Source of the DNA: Apostichopus japonicus
Taxonomy: Eukaryota > Echinodermata > Holothuroidea > Aspidochirotida > Stichopodidae
Direction of reading: 5' to 3'
Length of the DNA stretch: 64,000 bases
NCBI RefSeq assembly: GCF_037975245.1
Contig: NC_092579.1
Span: 29,166,166-29,230,165 of the forward strand
Numbering within the stretch: the first letter of the stretch is position 1; each line of letters opens with the position of its first letter. A model generated the notes under the pieces. It had not been told where the DNA came from. It was given only the letters and a program-made list of their open reading frames with translations, and made no database searches. This document shows positions 35,201 through 45,538 of this stretch, piece after piece. A program made the position numbers and the translations under genes.

Positions 35201-38200
35201 GATCTAACATATCATCAAAAGATTTCTTACTTGAAACCTGTCGTAGGAAGCAGTTACATCACCTTTACTTGTGTTGCTTCATCATACCAAATGATATAGT
35301 GGTCTACATTTTGCAAGAAGAGGAAGTCATGGGTGGTTAATTGCAGGAAGGTCAAAGGTTATGTGCGTGGGAGTAATTTGAATTGAAACTCAACTAAGGG
35401 TGCTTGCCTCAATATCTCAATCACTAACCACTGCAATACATTTCAATCTTCAATTGTATATTGGTAGAGGAAATTATAGTAACAACACAGGTCTTCTGTG
35501 ACATCTGGACTTCAAGAACCTTGGCACTGTAAAAGGGGGTGTGAGGGGTGGGGGGACCCCAGCTTCCCCTATATATGAAATAATGTGCCAAATAGTTAGG
35601 AAAATCCTAATTATAGCAAAAAGAAATGTTCACATCTTCCCCGAGTGTATATATGGCTGAGTAGACCTTGTCCAAAATACCGCAGAGACAGGTGTTATCA
35701 GTGTTTTCATTTGTTAACAATTGATAGTCCATGATATTATTCCAATGGACATATACATAGACATGTTTTAGACAAGCCTGCCATTTTAGTGGGTTTGAAA
35801 ATGATGTTACTTTATATTTCGCACAAAACTGTTATTGATCGCAAAGCTACATAGCTAGCCAGCTACTTAACACTTAAACTGTGCATTCCTTTCGTGGTGA
35901 TGACTCATTGTTTAATTTGACATATTACAGTGTTGAGTCCTAACTACATGCAGTCGACAGCTTGCATCGAGCAGTACAACATCGCCCTCTGTTGTAATCG
36001 TAATGCGCATCGTGATATGCTAGCCCCATTCTATGTGATTACCATAACCAACATGCCGACGTACATGGGTCTGGTACAGTACATTGATTGTAGGTAAGTC
36101 AATGTACATACTTTCCAATTTCTATATATGGGAAGTTGCTCTCTTTCTCATTATTACTGTCGCAGTGATGTCTGTTAAAACTGTGGCAGGATCTTTGGTA
36201 TGTGTGTGTGTGTGATTGGGGAGGAGCAAGGAGTTGCCACTAACTCCCTCCCTTCCTCCCCAATTCCTTTGTACCTCCCCATCTTTCTCCCTGTTATTGA
36301 TCATCACTTTGCAAATTTAAAGAATTGAATGAGTCCAGATGAAATATCTATGGATTCTTTACAACCCCTCATGAACAAACTCACCCCTCTTTAAATGGAT
36401 AAAAAAGACTTGAGGCTTACAAACAGATGGTTAATCAAACTGTTAGCAGATCATTCATAAATACCAAATGCCTCCTGTAGCACACATGAAAATAACTTTT
36501 TCCAAGTCCTTTCATTGCTGTTTTATTAGTTTTGTTTATTGATTGTATATTTATTAATTGCTATCTATGTTTCTTGTTGTTATTAGATCAAATTTTGCAG
36601 AATCAGTCAACAGCGCCTGTTACCAGATCATCATCTCACTGTCCATCAACTTTACGAGAGAGTTGTCCGTCATGAATGCCAGCGTGATTCGCTACGACCT
36701 CTTCCTCTCCTATTGTCACAAAGAGACAGATCTAGCGCAGAAGATGGTTAAGATCTTGCAAGACTTGAATCCAAACTTAAAAATATTCTTTGATGTACAA
36801 GAGCTGAAGACAGGTGAGGCCTGATTGGATAGATTTGGTCATCAATTATGGCCAGAAATTTGTGAAAAGAACAGGCTAGCTTCGATCCCAGGGCATCAAG
36901 ACTTGTTTTCAAAACATTTGCTAGTTTCTTTGGTTTGTCTGTATTTTGGAGGGATCTAAACTTTTGGCTTATCAAAACATAGATGAAGAAATATAGAAAT
37001 GAGGGAAAAGATTTTCTTGTTTCAGCTTAGCTGTTACCCGATTTATATGAAAGTATAAGAAGTGTGAGCTGTACACCAGCTTTAGACTGGTGTTGATATA
37101 ATCAGACTGGTGTTGATATAATCAGACTGGTGTTGATGTAATCAGACTGGTGTTGAAATAGTCAGACTGGTGTTGATATAATCAGGCTGGTGTTGATATA
37201 ATCGGACTGGTGTTGATATAATCAGACTGGTGTTGATATAATCGGACTGGTGTTGATATAATCGGACTGGTGTTGATATAATCGGACTGGTGTTGATATA
37301 ATCAGACTGGTGTTGAAATAATCAGACTGGTGTTGATATAATCAAGACTGGTGTTGATTTTAATCAGACTGGTGTTGATATATTCAGACTGGTGTTGATA
37401 TAATCAGACTAGTGTTAATATAATCAAAAGCAGGGTTGATATAATCAGAAGCAGGGTTGATATAATCAGAAGCAGGGTTGATATAATCAGACTAGTATTA
37501 ATTATCAGACTGGTGTTGATATAATCAGATTGGTGTTAATATAATCAAAAGCAGGGTTGATATAATCAGACTGGTGTTGATATAATCAGAAGCAGGATAG
37601 ATATAATCAGAAGCAGGATTGATATAATCAGACAGGAGTTGATTTAATCATACTGGTGTTGATATAATCAGACTAGTGTTAATATAATCAAAAGCAGGGT
37701 TGATATAATCAAAAGCAGGGTTGATATAATCAGAAGCAGGGTTGATATAATCAGAAGCAGGGTTGATATAACCATGCCAACCAGGCTTGTGGGAAGTAAC
37801 ACATTCCTCTTGGAAGCCACCAGGGCAAAACATCAAGAAATAGAATATAAAACTAAGAACAAAGTAAAATAACAAAATATATTTATTAAAACAAGAAAAG
37901 AACCCTCATTAATACAACAAAAAATAAAAAACATAAGCAGATGGTTTAACATTTTTTAATTGCAAAATTACCCTTAATTATGAAGTATTAAAAGTGTTTG
38001 GATGTAACTGTCCACTTTGCAAAAACAGTGGGAAAACCAGTGGTAATAGCAAACAATGTAGGAAAAAACTTCAGACAGTTGCTTTGTCCAATCCTCTCTA
38101 GAAATTGTTTTGTGACTCCAACTGACCATATACAACTCTTATTTTCAAGTCTAAAGCCTTTGAAAATGACAGAGAAGATTTTAAAGTTATATGTCAATGT

Positions 38201-41200
38201 TTTAGCTGTACGAATGAAACCACATTGGCTTGTTAAAGGGACCATGTTGACATTGTAAATTTGCAGTTCTCATAATAACACACTTTCCACTTTTCTTGTA
38301 AAAAAATAGGTAAATCCTGGCAGAGGGCGCTGTACCATTCCATCGATGGTTCCAGGTGTCTGGTAGCTCTGATGACCAATAACTACATCAAGTCCGCCGT
38401 GTGCCAGGAAGAGTTTAACCTAGCGATGTTGAAACATTATGCAAAGGTAAGAGGACCACGAGGTTCCTCCAAGCCTCAAATTCCTGAATTCCATTATAAG
38501 CACTCAGTCGGTGTGGACACATAGACTACCACCCAGTCACATTAATATTAAGAGGTTCCTCCTTCACCAAGGAATCATTTATCCAGTATCGCAATGCAAA
38601 AATTGCTACCCAAGTACAAAGGTGTATAGCAGATGTATAGCAGTTGTAACGCAGGAACCATAGACAAATTCCAGAGCCCTCAAAAAGTGCTACACAAAGT
38701 TTGAACGACAATTTATTCCCAGTTCATAGATTCCATTCCTTCACAAACCATGAACAAATTTTAATATAGAGTGCAAAACAGTGAAGAAGAGTTTGTGAAC
38801 ACACACACCAATTACAAAAGTTGAGAGTGGTAGTGTTTAATATTCATGACACTGAACTTTTGCAATTCCTCTTTGCCTAGCTCTTTATCATCTCTACATG
38901 CATGCAAATAGGCTTGTACTGTATCATGGACAATAAATGTGCATTGGTCATAGTCGTGTGTTATCACTAATCCTACACTAGATAAACACAGAAGTGTTTC
39001 ATGTCTTGGTAAGTGTTACTCGTGGTGAAAATGACTTGATGTGACAGATTTAGCGTTTAACACAATTATGGTTTTCATCATATAATCTTTGGTCAAATAA
39101 ATACAGCAAATTTTTACCAATGTACGAATGCAAAATAGGTGTTTTTTTTTTAGTTTGTCATAAATTTACATTTAATTGCAATCATAACCACACACTTAGA
39201 GGTTTGTCATCAACATTGGACTTAATCAAGTTGTTTCACTTCATACAAATAAATTGGTTGGGGAGAGGGTCTAGGATTTGGGGATTGAGTGAGTAAAACG
39301 GGCGTGTATGTATCCTGTGGTGGTTTAGCTGGGTGTTTATCTTTTTACTTTATTCAAGTAGAAGAAAACATAGATGTTTAATAAAATGTTGCTATCTTCT
39401 TTATGGATTGGAATGGCATGGATGTCAATGTAAAGTAGCAAAGACAATACTCCAGAATGGAAATATTATTGCATCCCCAGCATACCTGGACTTGTGATCT
39501 AAGGATTGCTGGTTGGAATCGCAGCCAAATTGTTGTCCTTTGGGTAGGCACTTAATCTCAGTCATTTGCCTCACTTAAGCCTGGTGCATAAGTTATCATC
39601 TCCAAGGGAAAGCCTAGATGTAGCACATTGTAGTGCCAACAGAAAGAACTGTTGATTGAACACACTTTGGTGTGTGGGTGTGACCAGTTACCTGGCATTA
39701 TTAACTGCTGTATAAATGGGTGAGAAGGCTTGGGCCTTGCTACAAGACTGTAAACCTACAACTTTACCTTTCTTGACCTCCTGTTTTCATTTCTGATTTT
39801 ATTTTTATTTATATCTTGCCTACTCAACACAGACAAATCATTTGCAGTTAATACCCTTTGTTGTGGAGAAAATTGACTACCTTCCTACCGGCTATGAAAA
39901 AGTCCCTCAGTTAACAACAGATTCCGATCACTTTGAAGAAGATGCGGGGAAACTCTGCTCCTCTCTTGTAAAGTGGCTGGAGACAGGCAAGCTAGAGGAA
40001 GACTCCCTGAATTCTTCGGTTTTTCAAGATTTCAAGGTGAGGAAACACATTGCTTGTACTTCATAAAGTATGTATATATATATATATATTGTTTTTCCCT
40101 TTTTTTTTCTTTCTTCATAATAACAATAGATTAGAGCTTGATGTGTCACTGTTAGTAGTTTCCATTCATCTTTTACCTGCTTCCTCATAATTATTGCATA
40201 GTTGGCTGTACAAGGCCTCTAAATTTGGGCTATTTACTGGCTAGATGCCAGTGAGTTTTCCTCCAAAGATGTACAAATTTTGATCTGTAGTGGTAACAAT
40301 ATTGAAATAACTGCAAATTTGTGCTCTCTATCATTTAATTTATGACATCATTTAAGTGGGTGAAAAATGTTCAATTGTAAAAATAGCAAAATTAAATGGT
40401 TATTAAAATGGGTAAGAGCTAAAAAATAAGAAATAAATACCCCCCTCACCTATTTTATTTTCAATATTTGATAAACATTTTCCATAACTGTACAAAGTTT
40501 TGTCTTTTGTTCAATAACCCAGAAGCTGAACTACACGAACTAAAGTGTTGCATCCCTTTTATCCTGCAGTAAATGTCTTGAGACCCTCAGCAATAAGAAT
40601 CAAACTGTTGCTTTCCTTAATGCCCTGTAGTAAATGTCTTGAGACCCTCAACATTAAGAATCAAAGTGTTGTTTCCTATATGCCTTGCAGTAAATGTCTT
40701 GAGACCCTCAACTATAACAACTAAAGTGTTGCTTTTCTTTATGCCCTGCAGTGAATGTCCTGAGACCCTCAACTATAACAAATAAAGTGTTGCTTCCTTT
40801 ATGCCCTGCAGTGAATGTCCTGAGACCCTTAACTGTAACAACTAAAGTGTTGCTTTTCTTTATGCCCTGCAGTGAATGTCCTGAGACCCTCAACTATAAC
40901 AAATAAAGTGTTGCTTCCTTTATCCCCTGCAGTGAATGTCCTGAGACCCTCAACTATAACAACTTAAGTGTTGCTTCCTTTATGCCCTGCAGTAAATGTC
41001 TTGAGACCCTCAACAATAAGAATCAAAGTGTTGCCCCTTTATGCCCTGCAGTAAATGTCTTGATACCCTCAACTATAACACCTAAAGTGTTGATATCCTT
41101 AATACCCTGCAGTAAATGTCCTGAGACCCTCAACAATAACAACTAAAGTGTCGCTTTCCTTTATGCCCTGCAGTAAATGTCCTGAGACCCTCAACAATAA

Positions 41201-44200
41201 CAACTAAAGTGTTGCTTTCCTTTAATTATACACTGCATTAAATGTCTTGAGACCCTCAACTATAACAAATAAAGTATTGCTTTCCTTTATGCCCTGCAGT
41301 AAATGTCCTGAGACCCTCAAAGATCATCCTTTAGCATTTTTTTTTCCAGTTACAGAGGAATTGTTTCTTCCCTGAATGTTGTTAAAGTCATGTCATATTT
41401 TCATATCATAACTATGCGGATCCTGTAGAGTATTAATTATAACCTGCTAGTCAACCTTTGGTTAGGAGAGATGCAGAAAGATGGTATGTTTAATATGGTA
41501 AACACAATACTTGGTATATTAAAGCAGTTAAGGGTTAGGGGTTCTGTTTGCAAGAGAATGTATCCTGCCCTGTAATATTGATGCAGAAATATTACTTTAG
41601 ATATTAAACTTAAGCCATGTCAAAGTCTGTTAATTTTTGCAGGACGAAAAACTTATCATTTAACCGACATGTACAACACTGTGTAGTTATTGTACCCAGG
41701 CTTGATCATGTGTTATAAAAGTCTGGGCTAAAGTTGTTGCTGTCATAAGCTATCTTATATAAGAACCTTGGAATGGCACCATTTTTGTCAACAGGAATTT
41801 ACCTGTTAACGTTTGCACAGAATAAATGCTCTGGTGATGTTTTGTGAATAGTGTATGGATCTCCACTGTAATAATAAAATTGCCAGCAACTGCTTTAAAA
41901 GGAATGGTCCTAATTGAATGACAGGAACAGCGAGAAGATGAGCAAACAGAGCTGAGGAGATAATTAGATTTTCTCCGTTCCACTTTGTTTGTCTGCTTGT
42001 AAAGGAATGGTTGCTATGGAGGAACACTTGACTACGGAACATCCCAATTCAATTTTTTTGTTCTGTTTTGAAGAATGGGAAAGCACATTAGGCTGCATAG
42101 TACAGATTTCTGACTACCTATGTTGTCTAGACTAGAGAAAGTGTGCAATAGAGTTAGTATGCTCAGCAGAGTTTGAGACAGAAAGGAAGAACATTTGTAA
42201 TGTGGGGAGGCGATCACAGGGGTAAGGAGCTGGGATGGAGAGGTACTGTCTGTTTCTTTCATTTGTCATTGTATTCACAATGTCCTATTGTTGAGACAAC
42301 ACAGGAGTTAATGGTTTCATTGCTATTTTGCTTTAAAGCCAAGTTGGTTTTAGCGGCTCCTTCCCCTCTCCTATCCCCATCATGTTGCTTCCCAGGTGAC
42401 ACTGAGTAGCAAAGAGTTAGGCACAATACTGTTTAAATAGTAAACACTGATTCATCTTGGTCAATTCCATATTTATCAGTAGTTTTAGTTTTGAATTAGT
42501 GATTTACCTGTGTTTTGTAACTTAAAGGCTTTTGCTTCCACATCTTGTATGAACATTGTGTTGTGTTAAAGGGCACATTAAACGGCTCAAGCAGGAGTCA
42601 ATTTACAAGTTTAGATGAACATCAAGAATGACGTATAAATAGCACTGCTTAAACATGAAACTTTTAACCACAAAGTGAATTTCTTTCCCATCAGGACAGT
42701 AAAGTGGAGATCACAGAGGAGTGGGAAAGACTACGGAGGAATCAGTTTGAGGACAATTTCCAGAACTCCTCTGCGACGTTCCCTCCTCCATTAACGGACG
42801 CCTTCAAGGAGGAGAAGAAATCTGGCGAAGACATCGACGTGGTCTTGAGTTACAATCAGCACGACAAGAAGTACGCAGACTTTATGATCCGCCTCTTGAG
42901 ACACTCTGCTCCCGGTTTAAACGTGCAAGCCAAAGGTCAAACCGAGCAAGAGAGGTTGATGAAGATCGAAGAAGGCAAGAAAGTAGTTCCACTCTTATCT
43001 CCTAACTACATCGAGTCACCAGAACAAGTGGAAGAGTTGCACATCGCTATATGGAGAGCGAGGACGTTGACTAACCTCATCTTCCCTGTTCACCTGCATC
43101 AGCTTCCCCCGAGGCCAGCGTATTTTCACCTCCTGCCCTGTCAAGTCAACCTACAGGACCATCTGTGGTCGGAATTAGCACTAAAACAGGGAGTGAGCCT
43201 ACCAGCAGACGTCTACAAGGTTGTGAAAGAGTTGGTGAAACCCTCCGAAGGGTTGGCCTTGTACGCAGCCGTTTACTATCTGCTCGAAACCATCAAGAAA
43301 GACATGTAAGTCAGTTTGCTGCAAAAACTGTCATTGCAAACTTAAGATTTGCACGACAGTGATGCAGTAACAATGGGGAAGATGTTACTCAGCTGTGTCC
43401 GGAGATGTTGGTTATTTTATCACATGGGTCAATAGGGATCATGGGTTAATTCCTCCATTAAGGATTTTACACTTTGCTGTGTACAAAAATATTTGTGTGT
43501 TGGAAACACAATTCTACTGCCCTTTGTAGCCCATTTTGAACCCTCTTTGATGGTGGACTTGCTCCTTGATTAATTGAGTATTAATATCTCGTAGCATAAA
43601 ATGATCTACTCTCTGAAGTTCTCCTGTTATGGCTCAAATGGTCGAAACTCATCCAAAGAAAGAGCTCTCCAACTTTCAATTTTTCCCTTGTTTGAATTAC
43701 AGCTTATGATCTTATATAAGTAAATAAACAATCGAATACTAACTGATAACACATCCCTGATAACACAATATGTAAGGTATGTTCTGTGTCTTCTGACTGG
43801 CACCCTCAATAAAGAAATTTGGTGTATATGGCTCATCACAGACTAAGGGCTAGATATCTCAGTTGGTTAAAACACAGGGCTTGTTGAACCTAGATCACTG
43901 GTTAAAATGGTGTTCTAGACAAAAAAAATTCTCTGTTCCTGTTTCATTTCATATCATTTACTTTTCCAGAGCAAAGTAGAATATAGACATATAATTTGAT
44001 AAAGTTTAAAGACAGAGCATGCCTTTTTGTGAAAGGAAGTGTCTAAGAAGCCTCATGGCTTAACAAACGTAGAACTATTAAGAGGGTAAGAGGGAAAAAT
44101 CAAGGAAACCAGAGAAAAAAGAATAGGAACATATTAACAAAAATGAGTGTACTTGTGTATACACACTTTACAGAATGCATGGACACAAATAATATTTGAT

Positions 44201-45538
44201 GGCAAATAACCAACTTGAACACTAAAACTTGTCATGATAAATATAATCAATTACAAACTACATACCTATATCTTACCGAAGAAAGAAAAACTAGAAATCC
44301 TAGATGATTTGCTTAACAACCCATTTCTTAATAGATGAGGTAGATGGAGAAGGGCAATGTTTCTTTTAGCGATGGAGATTCCAGACATTTATAGCATGGT
44401 TTCTTTGTAAGCTTAGTGATAACAGTGTATATACCTTTTCCCTTATAAACTTTATTCATTGTCTTTATTATTTTATAACCTCTGCTGGCTTTTTTTTCTC
44501 AAATGTCGAGTCACCTCAATTTACATGTCTTAGGCTTCAATGTTCCCAGCTTTTGATCTGCTTTCATTTGTCTTGTATTGCCTTTTTCATTTTACAGGGC
44601 TGAAAACCTCCAACCTTCTAAATCTCCCAGACCAGCTTTGCTGAATATTTTCCATCTGGACGGAGCCAGCGGTGAGGTTAGTTTAAACAAATAACTGAAT
44701 TCTCCTCTCGCAACCCCTCTAGCAACTGGTGGTATCGCAGTTCATCCAGTCAATTAATGTTGGATATTTATGCGGGATTTATACTCATTATTTTCTTAAT
44801 TTCAAATATGGATATTCCAGACCTCCCCTCACTCCCAAAAAATAATAATAATTGAAAATGACATGGAGTTAACAAAAATGAAAGATCTAATAGCTGTGTT
44901 TAGAGGTATTGGGAAAGACATCACCCCAACTTTCTGTTTTAAATGGCTGCTTAAAGGATAGAAAGTTGTGCAGTTGTTTTCCTCTGCCAGCCCCCTTATC
45001 CCCTCTATGTATATTCTATTAACCATGAGGCATAATAGCCGACATAAAAGAATTGAAGAGAGTTATACTGATTTTCTTATATGTAAAGCTAATCAAAGTC
45101 TTTCCCTGTTTCTAGAGGGACGATTCAGAAGGTAATGAGACAAATAATTCCAACAATGCATCATCACATGCAAACAGTGCACCATCTGACATAGCTGAGA
45201 CCAATCTAGATGAGTCAAAGGGTGTGTCAGAGGTCAGCAGTGAAGAGGATAAAGGTCAGGGTGAGATGAAAGGTCAGGATGAGGTCAATGGCCATGAAGA
45301 GGTGAAGGATGAAGATGAGGTCGTTGGTCAAGATGACAATGGTCAGGATCAGGGAAAGGATCAAGAAGAGATCAAGACACCGTCTGATGAGATTGGAGCT
45401 CAAGACGGAGACAGAGTTGTCGACAAAGGGAGTGGCTCTGGTCAAAACGAAACTTCTGACAGTAAAGATGTTGTCGAGGAGAGCAGTGAGCAAACGACAG
45501 AAGGTGAGAAGAGAAGTAAGATGTGTCATATTTTTTAA
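29278..45538 (+). CDS. Macro-like domain plus three TIR domains, predicted 896-residue protein
   Basis: Twelve exons join in phase: 29278-29416, 32349-32529, 33492-33606, 33914-34129, 34992-35187, 35931-36093, 36587-36813, 38310-38446, 39833-40036, 42695-43305, 44598-44676 and 45116-45538. The ATG at 29278 follows an in-frame TGA (29257). Residues 1-215 resemble a macro-domain fold (GDITRLALKDKVDVVMVSAF; later LLNTGNQGYGKE). Three TIR domains follow: TIR1 about 221-345 (YDFYLSYS, VLSPNYMQS), TIR2 about 372-505 (YDLFLSYC) and TIR3 about 572-735 (DVVLSYN, LLSPNYIES, coded in one exon). The tail (757-896) is acidic, rich in G, Q, D and E. No signal peptide or membrane helix is seen, so a cytosolic protein is expected. 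TIR domains either scaffold signalling or hydrolyse NAD+; macro domains bind ADP-ribose-type ligands. A link between the two here is inference. The 3' end is less certain because GT donors at 45504 and 45516 could extend the gene. Confidence 0.85.
29860..29995 (+). CDS. Candidate SAM-like first coding exon inside intron 1 of the TIR gene
   Basis: An ATG at 29926 opens 23 codons reading MAETEFNTILTDWRMDEL and so on, then a GTATAT donor at 29996. The pattern (hydrophobic, W, MDEL, PFE) resembles the start of SAM-type domains. An AG lies just before 29870. No following exon in matching phase was found: joining to the acceptor at 30609 gives an early stop. It could be an alternative first exon, a nested gene start, or an exon relic. 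Confidence 0.3.
31099..31530 (+). other. Unrecognised 143-codon open frame in intron 1 of the TIR gene
   Basis: This is the longest intronic open frame that is not simple repeat. It is rich in Cys and Ser near the end (YYMCHCVQDLCEQAISC) and has no family resemblance I recognise. No promoter or splice signals were tied to it. It could be a decayed mobile-element fragment or chance. Confidence 0.2.
37083..37780 (+). repeat. Minisatellite of about 20-bp units in intron 7 of the TIR gene
   Basis: About 34 head-to-tail units of 'cagactggtgttgatataat', with a second variant 'cagaagcagggttgatataat' taking over in the right half. Mixed blocks of the two variants suggest expansion by slippage or unequal exchange. 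Confidence 0.9.
39465..39745 (+). mobile_element. tRNA-derived SINE remnant in intron 8 of the TIR gene
   Basis: A degraded tRNA head (ggacttgtgatctaaggatt, then ctggttggaatcgcagcc as a B box) is followed by a body with 'ttgtcctttgggtaggcact' and a tail 'ctgtataaatgggtgagaa'. I recognise this arrangement as typical of marine deuterostome SINEs. It is plus-oriented, like the gene. Confidence 0.6.
40530..41320 (+). repeat. Minisatellite of 13 units of about 61 bp in intron 9
   Basis: Units share 'tgcagtaaatgtcctgagac', 'cctcaactataacaactaaa' and 'gtgttgctttcctttatgcc'. Counting the junction 'cctgcagt' and close variants gives 13 units (for example at about 40565, 40744, 40866, 41047, 41169 and 41294). 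The array ends about 1.4 kb before exon 10. Confidence 0.9.
43843..43925 (+). mobile_element. Degenerate tRNA-derived SINE head in intron 10
   Basis: The sequence gctagatatctcagttggtt followed by aaaacacagggcttgttgaa and cactggttaaaatgg follows the order of a tRNA-type A box, anticodon region and B box (GGTTaaAAT for GGTTCGAAT). It is heavily mutated. Confidence 0.4.

Noticed and set aside
37083-41320. CRISPR-like arrays
   Set aside because: The units are contiguous with no unique spacers, and the DNA is clearly an animal genome; both arrays are minisatellites.
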